This document shows, piece by piece, positions 24,606 to 32,421 of a DNA stretch of 35,219 nucleotides (position 1 is the first letter of the stretch; each line of letters begins with the position of its first letter). The notes beneath the pieces were generated by a model. The model was not told the DNA's origin, ran no database searches, and saw only the letters and a program-made list of their open reading frames with translations. The stretch lies in NCBI GenBank assembly GCA_031180595.1, contig JAPSLQ010000014.1:1-35219 (forward strand), read 5' to 3'. The stretch comes from Isoptericola sp. (GTDB lineage Bacteria > Actinomycetota > Actinomycetes > Actinomycetales > Cellulomonadaceae). Both the position numbers and the translations under genes were made by a program.

Positions 24606-24641
24606 GGTAGAGGCGCAGTCCCCTGGGACTGCGCCTCTACC
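24606..24641. terminator. Strong bidirectional-looking terminator after rplY
   Basis: Perfect 17-bp inverted repeat GGTAGAGGCGCAGTCCC with its complement and only a 2-nt centre, 42 bp after the rplY stop. The following bases CCGTATCTT are only mildly T-rich; TATCTT (24644-24649) could also be the pth -10 box. Confidence 0.85.
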
Positions 24642-24661
24642 CGTATCTTGGGGCCCGGCGC

Positions 24662-24720
24662 CGGCCGGGACCGTCCTGTCTCGGCCAGGGTCGGCCCACC
24701 CGGCCAGGATCGTCCTGGCC
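24662..24720. repeat. Three imperfect ~20-bp tandem units with a hairpin ahead of pth
   Basis: Units at 24662-24681, 24682-24700 and 24701-24720 each begin CGGCC and share the pattern CGGCCnGGnnCGnCC. The last contains a perfect hairpin, GGCCAGGA-TCG-TCCTGGCC (24702-24720), 21 bp before the pth GTG. It would lie in the pth leader if transcription starts near 24655. Confidence 0.6.
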
Positions 24721-24741
24721 CGGCGACGAAAGGACCTGCAC

Positions 24742-25344
24742 GTGACCGACTCCCCGTGGCTCGTCGTCGGGCTCGGCAACCCGGGCCCGCGGTACGCGGG
24801 CAACCGGCACAACGTCGGCCAGATGGTGCTCGACGTGCTCGCCGCCCGCGCCGGTGGGCGGTTCGCCCGCCACGGGCGGGCGCAGGCGCTCGTCGCCGAG
24901 GGCCGGCTCGGCGCGCTGCCCGGCGGGGCGCCCGGTCCACGGGTGGTCCTGGCGAAGCCGACCACCTACATGAACACCTCGGGCGGCCCCGTGTCGGGCC
25001 TGGCGAGGTACTACGACGTCGGCGCCGACCGCGTGGTCGTCGTGCACGACGAGGTCGACATCCCGTTCGACACGATCAAGCTCAAGATCGGCGGGGGCGA
25101 GGGCGGCCACAACGGGCTCCGGGACGTCTCGAAGGCGCTCGGCACCCGCGACTACCTGCGCGTGCGGGTCGGCGTCGGGCGACCGCCCGGCCGCATGGAC
25201 ACGGCCGACTACGTGCTCAGGGACTTCTCTGCCACCGAGCGCAAGGACCTGCCGATCCTGGTCGACGACGCGGCGGACGCGGTCGAGATGCTGCTCACCG
25301 AGGGCCTGCTCGCGGCCCAGGGCCGGTACCACGCCCGCGTCTGA
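24742..25344 (+). CDS. pth: Peptidyl-tRNA hydrolase
   Basis: Encodes 200 aa. The enzyme cleaves the ester bond of peptidyl-tRNAs dropped from ribosomes and recycles tRNA. The signature block [23 protein letters not shown] (residues 7-29) carries the catalytic histidine (H24 in RHNVG), and [24 protein letters not shown] and [13 protein letters not shown] are intact. The start is GTG 24742 with GAAAGGAC upstream. The rplY-pth order is conserved in many bacteria; here a strong terminator separates them, so pth likely has its own promoter. Confidence 0.97.
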   Translation: MTDSPWLVVGLGNPGPRYAGNRHNVGQMVLDVLAARAGGRFARHGRAQALVAEGRLGALPGGAPGPRVVLAKPTTYMNTSGGPVSGLARYYDVGADRVVVVHDEVDIPFDTIKLKIGGGEGGHNGLRDVSKALGTRDYLRVRVGVGRPPGRMDTADYVLRDFSATERKDLPILVDDAADAVEMLLTEGLLAAQGRYHARV

Positions 25345-25392
25345 CCCGACGCCGTCGTGGCGCCCGGGCCGCCGGTTCGGCAGACTCGGGGC

Positions 25393-25953
25393 ATGAGCAC
25401 CGACCGTGGCGACGCCGTCGACCCGAACGACCCCTACCGTCCCGCGCCGCCCGGCGACGCCGGCTCGACCCTGCCGCCGGGGTACGACCCGGCACCGTCG
25501 GGCTACGAGGCCAGACCGCACGGCTACGAGAGCCCCGGCACCGCACCGGGCGGGCAGCAGGGCGGCGACCCGGCGACGCCCCCGTACTACGGCGCGCAGC
25601 CGCCCTACGGGCAGGCGCCGACCACGCCCGGGTACGCGCCGTCCTACCCCGCGCCGTCGCGGGGCACGGACGGCTTCGCGATCGCGTCGCTCGTCACCGG
25701 CGTCGTGGGGCTGGCGATCATCCCCCTGATCCTCGGGATCATCGCGATCTCGCGCATCAACCGGTCCGGCCAGGACGGCAAGGGGCTGGCGATCGCCGGC
25801 ATCGTGCTCGGCGTGCTCGGCATCGTCGGCTGGCTCCTCGTCGTCGTCGGGGCCATCGCGTTCTTCACCGCGTTCGAGACCTACGGCTACGACGCGTACG
25901 GCCTCGGCTACCAGGGCCTCGGCGCGCTGACGGGGGGACATTCACCCGGGTGA
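25393..25953 (+). CDS. DUF4190-type small membrane protein with Pro/Tyr-rich N-terminus
   Basis: Encodes 186 aa. Residues 1-95 are rich in Pro, Gly, Tyr and Asp (PNDPYRP, PPGYDPAPSGYEA, PPYYGAQPPYG) and probably disordered. Residues 95-158 hold two membrane helices separated by a short loop SRINRSGQDGKGLAIAGI, the DUF4190 pattern. No enzymatic motif is present and the function is unknown. ATG 25393 is chosen because CAGACT, a poor -10 match, ends 6 bp before it; the track start at 25357 adds 12 unlike residues. The last seven codons lie within a 28-bp palindrome. Confidence 0.8.
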   Translation: MSTDRGDAVDPNDPYRPAPPGDAGSTLPPGYDPAPSGYEARPHGYESPGTAPGGQQGGDPATPPYYGAQPPYGQAPTTPGYAPSYPAPSRGTDGFAIASLVTGVVGLAIIPLILGIIAISRINRSGQDGKGLAIAGIVLGVLGIVGWLLVVVGAIAFFTAFETYGYDAYGLGYQGLGALTGGHSPG

Positions 25954-25961
25954 GTATCCCC
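25934..25961. promoter_or_regulatory. 28-bp palindrome, candidate operator of the polysaccharide operon
   Basis: Centred between 25947 and 25948 with perfect core TCACCCGGGTGA (25942-25953). Outer GGGGA/TATCCCC sequences extend it to 28 bp, with 12 of 14 base pairs matching. It overlaps the stop of the DUF4190 gene and lies about 32 bp upstream of the -10 box at 25993. The position suits an activator or repressor site. Confidence 0.55.
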
Positions 25962-25992
25962 GGCGACGTCCCGGGGGGCCGCCCGGCCGATC

Positions 25993-25998
25993 TAACCT
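25993..25998 (+). promoter_or_regulatory. Candidate -10 box of the polysaccharide operon
   Basis: TAACCT about 45 bp ahead of the GT4 ATG at 26044, leaving a leader that holds GGGAGGTCGG as ribosome binding site. No -35 consensus is visible, which would fit an activator-dependent promoter. Confidence 0.5.
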
Positions 25999-26043
25999 GA
26001 CGACACCGCCGCGAGGACCGCGGCGGCGACGCAGGGAGGTCGG

Positions 26044-27219
26044 ATGACCGACGGTGTCGTTCTCGCACACGACTACGCCACGCAGCGCGGCGGCGCCGAG
26101 CGCGTCGCGCTCCTGATGGCGGAGGCGTTCCCCGGCTCCCCGATGTACACGACCCTGCACGACGCGGCGGGGACGTTCCCGGGGTTCGGCGGCCTCGACC
26201 TGCGGACGTCCGGGCTCGACCGGATCGGGCTGCTGCGGCGGCACCACCGGCTCGCCCTGCCCCTGCTGGCACCTGCGGTCGACTGGCAGCGCGTCGAGGG
26301 CGACGTCCTGCTCGCGAGCTCGACCGGCTGGGCGCACGGCTACCGGGGCGCGCGACGCACGGTCGTCTACTGCCACGCGCCCGCCCGGTGGCTGTACCAG
26401 ACCGAGCGCTACCTCGGTGCCCACGGCGCACCTGGACGGGCCGCCGACCGCGCCCGGGCCGCGACCGCCCGGACGGCGCTCGCCGTCGTGGCGCCGTGGC
26501 TGCGTGGCTGGGACCGCCGGGCCGCCGCGGCTGCCGACGTCTACCTGGCCAACTCGACCGTCACGCGCGACGCGGTCCGTGCCGCCTACGGCATCGAGGC
26601 CGAGATCCTCCCGCCGCCGCCGGCGCTGCTGCCTGCGGGTCCCGAGCGGCCGCCGCGGGCCGGTGGTCGCGCGGTCGAGCCCGGCTACCTCCTGTGCGTC
26701 GCCCGGCTCCTGCCGTACAAGAACGTCGACGTCGTCATCGCCGCGGCCGCGCTCACCGGGCACCGGCTCGTGGTCGTCGGTCAGGGCCCCGACCGCGACC
26801 GGCTCGAGGCGCTCGCGGCCCGTCGTCCCGGGCACGTGGCGCTCGTCGGCCGCGTGGACGACGCGGAGCTGCGGTGGCTGTACCGCAACGCCTCGCTGCT
26901 CGTGGCGGCGTCGTACGAGGACTACGGCCTGACGCCGCTCGAGGCCGGCGCGTTCGGCGTCCCCGTGGTGGCGCTGCGCGACGGCGGCTACCTCGACACG
27001 GTCGCCGAGGGGACCACCGGCGCATTCTTCGACGACGTCACGGCGCAGGCGGTGGCCGACGCGGTGGACGGCGCGGCACGCACGACCTGGGCCGCGGACG
27101 CGATGCGTGCTCACGTGGGCCGGCTCGGGGCCGGGCGGTTCGTCGCACGACTGCGTGAGGTCGTGCTCGGTGAGCTCGACACGGTGCGCGGTGCCGTGCC
27201 CGATCAGGTGCACGCATGA
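26044..27219 (+). CDS. GT4-family glycosyltransferase
   Basis: Encodes 391 aa, a GT-B fold retaining glycosyltransferase. The N-terminal domain begins VVLAHDYATQRGGAERV, the common GG-AE acceptor-side motif. The C-terminal nucleotide-sugar domain includes LCVARLLPYKNVDVVIAAA near 219-237, and the EX7E motif is in EDYGLTPLE near 297-305. It probably adds a sugar on the cytoplasmic face to a lipid-linked repeat unit. Donor and acceptor cannot be read from sequence. ATG 26044 follows GGGAGGTCGG. It heads a plus-strand operon with a Wzz/BY-kinase-like gene 13 bp downstream. Confidence 0.92.
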   Translation: MTDGVVLAHDYATQRGGAERVALLMAEAFPGSPMYTTLHDAAGTFPGFGGLDLRTSGLDRIGLLRRHHRLALPLLAPAVDWQRVEGDVLLASSTGWAHGYRGARRTVVYCHAPARWLYQTERYLGAHGAPGRAADRARAATARTALAVVAPWLRGWDRRAAAAADVYLANSTVTRDAVRAAYGIEAEILPPPPALLPAGPERPPRAGGRAVEPGYLLCVARLLPYKNVDVVIAAAALTGHRLVVVGQGPDRDRLEALAARRPGHVALVGRVDDAELRWLYRNASLLVAASYEDYGLTPLEAGAFGVPVVALRDGGYLDTVAEGTTGAFFDDVTAQAVADAVDGAARTTWAADAMRAHVGRLGAGRFVARLREVVLGELDTVRGAVPDQVHA

Positions 27220-27232
27220 GCCGGGGGGACGC

Positions 27233-29038
27233 ATGACGATCCGGGATTTCTTCACGACGGTCTGGGAGAGCAAGTTCCTCGTCGCCGTGGCGCTCGTCGC
27301 CACGCTCGCCGGGGCGTACCTCTACCTCGACCGCCAGCCCGTCACGTACGAGGCGCAGGCGTACGTCCAGCTGACGCTCGCCGACCCGGTGCCCGGGACG
27401 GACACGCGGCTGACCGTCGACGGCGACCCCGACGTGGTCCGCTCGGCGGGGGTGCTGGAACCGGCGGCCCAGGCCCTCGGCGCCGACCCCGCCGACCTTG
27501 CCCGTGCGATCTCGGCGACGCCCACCGAGGAGCAGGGAATGATCGCGATCAGCGCCCGGGCCGGCAGCGAGCAGCAGGCCGTGCAGACGGTCGACGCGGT
27601 CGCCGCCGCGTACGTCGAGCACCTCGGTGGCGTGCTGGACGGACAGCTCGGCCAGATCGACGAGCGGCTCGAGGGCCTGCGCGACCGCTACGCCGACGTC
27701 GCCAAGACCGAGCGCCGCGACCCGCTGGCGCCCACCGAGCTCGCCGCGATCGAGGGCCAGTACGAGGCCCTGCTGGTGGAGCGCACCATGCTCGACTCGA
27801 TCCGCTCCTCCTCCGCCGCCGCGTCCGTCGTGCAGCCGGCCACGGGCGCGGCGTCGCTGAGCGCGTCGTGGGGCAGCGTCCTCGCGCTCGCGGCTCTCGG
27901 CGGGCTCCTCGCGGGCGTGGGCCTGGCGTTCGCGCGCCGCGGCCTCGACTTCCGCGTCCGGACGGCCGCCGACGCGGTGGAGCTGGCCGGGGTGCCGGTG
28001 CTCGCCGAGCTCTTCGGCGTCCCGCGCGCCGTCAAGGACGCGCAGGCGGCGAACGCGCTCCCGGTCGCGAGCCGCACGGCGTCGCCGTTCACCGAGTCCA
28101 TCCGCGAGCTGCGGACGGCGCTGCACGTCACGCTCGAGGGCCGGGACCACGCCGTCGTGCTGGTGACGGCCGCCGACCCCGCGGCGCCCCGGTCCTTCAT
28201 CGCGTCGAACCTCGCCGTCTCGTGGGCGCTCAGCGGCCGGCGCACCGTCATCCTCGAGGGCGACATGCGCCGGCCCAAGCTCGACACGCTGCTGCCGCCG
28301 CCCGACGGCTGGACCGGTGATCCGCACGGTCCCCGACCCACGCGCGTCCCCAACCTCGAGGTCGTGCGGGTCCCGTACGTCGAGATGGACCCGGCGGACT
28401 ACCTCGCGACCGACGAGGCGCAGGCGCTCGTCCACGACCTGCGGACGCGCGCGGAGGTCGTCGTGGTCGACGCCCCGCCGGTGCTGGCGGCCGCGGACGC
28501 CACGATCCTCGGCGCCTACTCCGACACGGCCGTCCTGCTCGCCACGGCGGGGAAGACCGACCGCGTCGTGCTGAGCGAGTCCGCGGGCCGGCTGCAGGGG
28601 AACAACGTCCCGCTCGCCGGGATCGCCTTCTCGGGCGTCAAGGGCGACCGGCGCACCCTCTACGCGTCGGTGTACGACGCCGGTGAGGATGCGACGCCTG
28701 TCGCCCCGGCCACGCAGGCCGCGGCCACCACGCCGGCCCCGCCTGCGGAGACCGCCCCGCCTTCCGAGGCCGGCGTGCCCGTCGAGGCCGCCGCGCCTGC
28801 CACGGCCGCCACGGCCGCGAGGGCCGCCAGGGCCGCCAGGGCCGTCCCGCCGGTGACCGCGACGGACCCCGTCGAGCACCGCCCCGGCCGGCCCGAGCCG
28901 GCGACGGCCGCCGCCGCGAGGACCGCGGCCGCCCGGCGCCGCACCCCGCAGTGGCACAGGGTCCCGCAGGCCGACCGCCGCACCGGGCCCGTCCCGGCGA
29001 GCGACGGGGATCCCGGGGCGGGCGTCCGCCGACGGTGA
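27233..29038 (+). CDS. Wzz / BY-kinase-like polysaccharide co-polymerase with degenerate Walker A
   Basis: Encodes 601 aa. A first membrane helix (about 13-32) and a second (about 213-235) flank the extracellular Wzz chain-length domain, with a polar periplasm-facing segment between. The cytoplasmic domain has the layout of a bacterial tyrosine kinase (CpsD/Wzc): FTESIRELRTAL near 285, then VTAADPAAPRSFIASNLAVSW near 309-329, VILEGDMRRPKLD as Walker A' and VVVDAPPVL as Walker B. The Walker A position reads ADPAAPRS and lacks the GxGKS glycine-lysine pattern. The C-terminus is a 100-residue Ala/Pro/Arg-rich tail with no tyrosine cluster. It may set chain length structurally without kinase activity. 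ATG 27233 follows GGGGGAC; the track start at 27107 is out of frame with the upstream gene. Its stop overlaps the next GTG. Confidence 0.88.
   Translation: MTIRDFFTTVWESKFLVAVALVATLAGAYLYLDRQPVTYEAQAYVQLTLADPVPGTDTRLTVDGDPDVVRSAGVLEPAAQALGADPADLARAISATPTEEQGMIAISARAGSEQQAVQTVDAVAAAYVEHLGGVLDGQLGQIDERLEGLRDRYADVAKTERRDPLAPTELAAIEGQYEALLVERTMLDSIRSSSAAASVVQPATGAASLSASWGSVLALAALGGLLAGVGLAFARRGLDFRVRTAADAVELAGVPVLAELFGVPRAVKDAQAANALPVASRTASPFTESIRELRTALHVTLEGRDHAVVLVTAADPAAPRSFIASNLAVSWALSGRRTVILEGDMRRPKLDTLLPPPDGWTGDPHGPRPTRVPNLEVVRVPYVEMDPADYLATDEAQALVHDLRTRAEVVVVDAPPVLAAADATILGAYSDTAVLLATAGKTDRVVLSESAGRLQGNNVPLAGIAFSGVKGDRRTLYASVYDAGEDATPVAPATQAAATTPAPPAETAPPSEAGVPVEAAAPATAATAARAARAARAVPPVTATDPVEHRPGRPEPATAAAARTAAARRRTPQWHRVPQADRRTGPVPASDGDPGAGVRRR
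28799..28843 (+). repeat. Five 9-bp tandem units in the BY-kinase-like tail
   Basis: Units gccacggcc (x2), gcgagggcc and gccagggcc (x2) run in frame, encoding Ala-Thr/Arg-Ala triplets. The array lies inside the low-complexity tail. Confidence 0.8.
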
Positions 29039-30315
29039 GCCGCTCGGGGGCCGGCCCGCTGCGCGTGCTCGTCGTCGGGCACACCGCGGAGCTCGGCGGA
29101 GCCGAGCTGGCGCTGGTGCGCCTGTGCGCTGTGCTCGACCGAGGGCTCGACCGCGGGCTCGACCGAGGGCCCGGCAGCACGGCGGACGACGGGGTCGACG
29201 ACGACATCGACGACGTCGACGTCCGTGCCGTGCTCCTCGCGGACGGCCCGCTCGTCGGCCGGCTGACCGCGGTCGGGGTGCCCGTCACCGTCCTGGCAGC
29301 GGACCCCGGGCTCGTGGCGGCGACGCGCGGCTCGGTCGGCCGGGCGTCGTGGCGCAACCTGCGCCGGCTGCTGCCCGCGGCGCGCGCGGTGGCCGGCCTG
29401 CGCGCCGCCGTGCGCGCCGCGCGGCCGGACGTCGTGCACACCACGACGCTCAAGGCGCACGTGCTCGGCCTCCTCGCCGGCCGCCTGTGCGGCGTGCCGG
29501 TGGTCTGGTACGTGCACGACCGCATCGCCGCGGACTACCTGCCGGCGCGCACGGCGTCGGTGCTGCGGTGGCTCGCGCGCCACGGGCCGCGGGCGGTGCT
29601 CGCGAACTCCCGCGCGACGGCGGCCACGCTCCCGGGCGTGCGCGACCTCACGGTCGCGTACCCCGGCTTCGCACCCGAGCAGGTGCGCCCCGTCCCGTCG
29701 GCCGTGCCCGCGACCGGGCGCCCCCGCGTCGTCGGGCTCGTCGGGCGCGTCGGACCCACCAAGGGTCAGCTCGAGCTGGTGCGGGCGATGCCCGCGGTGC
29801 TCGCCCGGCACCCCGGGACGGTCTTCCGCTGCGTCGGCGCGCCGGCGTTCGGCGCGGAGGCCTACGCCCGCGAGGTGACCGCCGAGGCGCGCCGGCTCGG
29901 CGTCGCCGAGCACCTGGAGCTCACAGGGTTCGTCCCGGACCCCGCCGCGGCGCTCGGCGAGCTCACGGTGTGCGTCCACGCCTCCCCGGTGCCCGAACCC
30001 TTCGGCCAGGTGGTCGTCGAGGCCATGGTGGGCGGCGTACCGGTCGTCGCCACCGACGCGGGCGGCGTCCCGGAGATCCTGCGCGACGGCGACGACGTGC
30101 TCGGCCGCCTCGTGCCACCGGGCGACGTCCGTGCGCTCGCAGAGGCCGTCGTCGAGGTGCTCGACGACGTCCCCGCGGCGCTCGCGGTGGCCCGCCGCGC
30201 GCACGCGTCGGCGCTCGAACGGTTCGCCGTCACGACGACGGCCCGCACCGTCACCGAGGTGTGGCGGCGGTCGGCACGGCCGCGGCGCGCTCGAGCGCGG
30301 CTGCGAAGAGCGTGA
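29035..30315 (+). CDS. GT4-family glycosyltransferase with acidic repeat insert
   Basis: Encodes 426 aa starting at the GTG of a GTGA overlap with the preceding gene. The N-terminal domain starts RVLVVGHTAELGGAELALVRL. Between LCAVLD and VRAVLLADGPLVGRL lies an unusual insert, DRGLDRGLDRGPG followed by DDGVDDDIDDVD, partly coded by 12-bp tandem repeats. The C-terminal GT-B domain has GLVGRVGPTKGQLELVRAMP near 237-256 and the EX7E motif in EPFGQVVVEAM near 319-329. Its 3' end overlaps the convergent minus-strand GT gene by 65 bp. Specific sugars are unknown. Confidence 0.9.
   Translation: MSRSGAGPLRVLVVGHTAELGGAELALVRLCAVLDRGLDRGLDRGPGSTADDGVDDDIDDVDVRAVLLADGPLVGRLTAVGVPVTVLAADPGLVAATRGSVGRASWRNLRRLLPAARAVAGLRAAVRAARPDVVHTTTLKAHVLGLLAGRLCGVPVVWYVHDRIAADYLPARTASVLRWLARHGPRAVLANSRATAATLPGVRDLTVAYPGFAPEQVRPVPSAVPATGRPRVVGLVGRVGPTKGQLELVRAMPAVLARHPGTVFRCVGAPAFGAEAYAREVTAEARRLGVAEHLELTGFVPDPAAALGELTVCVHASPVPEPFGQVVVEAMVGGVPVVATDAGGVPEILRDGDDVLGRLVPPGDVRALAEAVVEVLDDVPAALAVARRAHASALERFAVTTTARTVTEVWRRSARPRRARARLRRA
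29134..29169 (+). repeat. Three 12-bp in-frame tandem units in the GT4 gene
   Basis: ctcgaccgaggg (29134-29145), ctcgaccgcggg (29146-29157) and ctcgaccgaggg (29158-29169) encode the LDRG repeats. The 12-bp period keeps frame, so slippage would add or remove four residues without breaking the gene. Confidence 0.85.
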
Positions 30316-31405
30316 CCTGGCGGGCCCACGTGGGCACGTCGTCGGCCGGCGACGACGGCGCGGGACCGCCCAGCACGGCCTTCCGGACGGCTGCCGCGAA
30401 CGTGGCTCCGTCCGCCACGGTCACGGCCGGGCCGGCCGCGTCCCGGAAGCCGGCCACGCCGGTGGCCACGACGGGCCGCCCCACCGCCCGGTACTCGTAG
30501 AGCTTGATGGGGTCGAGGCTGTCGGTGAACCCGTCGACGACGTGGGGCACCACGAGCACGGTGGCGTGCTGCAGGTACGCGGGCACGTCGGTGAACGCCC
30601 GGGGGCCGAGCAGCACGACGCCGGCGTCCCGCAGGCGCTCCACGTCGGTGCGCTCGAGCGCCACCGGCCCGACCAGGACGAGCCGCGCGTCCGCGTCGAG
30701 GGCGGCCTGCGTCCGGACGCACAGGTCGACGTCGAGGCGGTCGCGGTGGAGCGTGCCCACGTACACGGCGACCGGGCCCGCGGGCAGGTCGGCCGGGCGG
30801 GGGAGCGGGCGGCGGTAGGCGTCGACGTCCACGCCGTTGGTCACGAGGGTGACCTGGCGCGCCCCGCCCTTGCGCTCCGCGAGCGCCGGCGAGCACACGG
30901 TCACCTCGCGGGCGGTGGCGAGGAGGCGGTCCTCCTGCGCGACGACGCGGAGGTGCTCCGCGGCCGGGCGGCGGGCGCTCGCCCAGTCGTCCGTGACGTC
31001 GTAGACGGTGTCCCAGCCGGTCACGGCGTGCACGTGCGCCGCCAGGGGGTCGTTGGCCCACAGGACCGGGCGGCGCAGCGCCAGGCGTGCGGCGGCGGCC
31101 CGGACGGCGCGTGCCCGGCGGCGGTCGCCGCCCCGGTCCGCACGCCGCGGGAGCCACTTGCTCTGCTCGAGGAGCCACAGCCGTCCACCGCTGACGCCCT
31201 CGAGCTGCGGACCGGGTCGCAGGCCCCGGCCCGTGCGCGGCCGGACGCGCCGCACGAGGTCGTGGACCGGGTCGACCGGCGGCTCGACCACCAGCAGCCG
31301 CACGTCGGGATACCTGCGCAGCAGGCCGGCCGCCAGGTGCTGGTTGCGGCGCCACACGTCGTCCCACGGCTCGAGCGAGACCAGGACCACGTCGCGGCCG
31401 TTCAC
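30251..31405 (-). CDS. TuaH-like glycosyltransferase (GT-B fold)
   Basis: Encodes 384 aa. The N-terminus VVLVSLEPWDDVWRRNQHLAAGLLRR and the YDVTDDWA block near 128-135 resemble the TuaH-like group of polysaccharide glycosyltransferases. The C-terminal half has VTNGVDVDAYRRP, VYVGTLHRDRLDVDL and FTDSLDPIKLYEYRAVGRPVVAT near 295-317, with the glutamate of the donor site in LYEY. Start is GTG 31405, overlapping the stop of the upstream GT (GTGA on the minus strand). The track ORF reaching 32509 is an out-of-frame extension. It is the last gene of the minus-strand half; its stop lies within the opposing GT gene. Confidence 0.88.
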   Translation of the reverse strand: MNGRDVVLVSLEPWDDVWRRNQHLAAGLLRRYPDVRLLVVEPPVDPVHDLVRRVRPRTGRGLRPGPQLEGVSGGRLWLLEQSKWLPRRADRGGDRRRARAVRAAAARLALRRPVLWANDPLAAHVHAVTGWDTVYDVTDDWASARRPAAEHLRVVAQEDRLLATAREVTVCSPALAERKGGARQVTLVTNGVDVDAYRRPLPRPADLPAGPVAVYVGTLHRDRLDVDLCVRTQAALDADARLVLVGPVALERTDVERLRDAGVVLLGPRAFTDVPAYLQHATVLVVPHVVDGFTDSLDPIKLYEYRAVGRPVVATGVAGFRDAAGPAVTVADGATFAAAVRKAVLGGPAPSSPADDVPTWARQVTLFAAALERAAAVPTAATPR

Positions 31406-32421
31406 AGCACGCTCCGGTAGACCGCCTCGGTCGCCCGGGCCTGCGACTCGGGTGCGTAGCGCTCGCGCTGGCGCGCCCGTGCCGCGACGGCCAGCGCGTC
31501 CCGGCGTCCGGGGGAGGCGGCGAGCTCGACGAGCCGGCGTCCGCCGTCGGCCGGGTCGGACGGCTCGTAGAGGGCGGCGAGGTCGAGCCCGCCGAGCGTC
31601 TCCACGTGCCCGCCCGCGCGGGCCGCCACGACCGGCAGGCCCGCGGCCATGGCCTCGAGCACGCTGAGCCCCAGGCCTTCCGCGGGGCAGGGCGCGAGGA
31701 GGATGCCCGCGCGGGCCATGAGCGCCGCGACGTCGCGCCGCGTCCCGAGGAACCGCACGTGGTCGGCCATGCCGGAGCGCGCGACGAGCGTCTCGAGCGA
31801 CCGGCGCAGCGCGCCGTCGCCCACGACGTCGAGCCGCCAGCCCTGGGCCGCGAGGCCCGAGGCGGCGAACGCCCGCAGACCCAGGTCCGTGCGCTTCTCG
31901 GGCTCGAGCCGCTGCACCATGAGCACGACGGCGTCGCGCCGTGCCGCGCGCAGGACGTCCGGGACGGTGTCGACGCCCGGGTGCACGACGACGCTCGGCC
32001 CGTCGACGGCGGCGGCCACGTACCGGCTGATGGCGATCTGCGCGGCGATCCTGGGTGCCACGACCCGGGCGGCCAGGCGTCCGGGGACGCTGCGTCCCCG
32101 GCGCTGCGCGAAGTGCCGGGTGGCGACGACCGGGAGGTGACCGCGACGCGCGGCGCCGACGGCCACGAGCTCGGCCGCGGTCATGTGGGCGTGGAGCACG
32201 TCGGCGTCCTCGCGCACGCGCGCGAGCGACGTGGCGGCCTCGCGCAGCGTCGCGCCGGGCAGGAACGCGACGGCGGACCCGGTCGTCTCGCGCGCGCGCC
32301 CGGCGGCGCCGCCGACGACCGTGACGCGGTGACCGTGGGCCGCCTGGGTCCGCGCGAGCCGCGCGACATGGGCCTCGACGCCCGCGAACGCCCCCGAGAC
32401 GACGACGTGGACGACGTTCAT
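31402..32421 (-). CDS. GT4-family glycosyltransferase
   Basis: Encodes 339 aa starting at ATG 32421, which overlaps the stop of the polymerase gene (ATGA). The N-terminal VVSGAFAGVEAHVARLA replaces the usual GG-AE block with AGVEAHV. The C-terminal domain shows VVLMVQRLEPEKRTDLGLRAF near 172-192 and the EX7E motif in EGLGLSVLEAM near 267-277. Likely adds a sugar to the cluster's repeat unit. Coupled to both neighbours by 4-bp overlaps, so it belongs to one transcript with them. Confidence 0.91.
   Translation of the reverse strand: MNVVHVVVSGAFAGVEAHVARLARTQAAHGHRVTVVGGAAGRARETTGSAVAFLPGATLREAATSLARVREDADVLHAHMTAAELVAVGAARRGHLPVVATRHFAQRRGRSVPGRLAARVVAPRIAAQIAISRYVAAAVDGPSVVVHPGVDTVPDVLRAARRDAVVLMVQRLEPEKRTDLGLRAFAASGLAAQGWRLDVVGDGALRRSLETLVARSGMADHVRFLGTRRDVAALMARAGILLAPCPAEGLGLSVLEAMAAGLPVVAARAGGHVETLGGLDLAALYEPSDPADGGRRLVELAASPGRRDALAVAARARQRERYAPESQARATEAVYRSVL

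Noticed and set aside
28311-28345. Third copy of the palindrome inside the BY-kinase-like gene
   Set aside because: Only GGTGATCCG is shared by chance; the symmetrical arms are absent.
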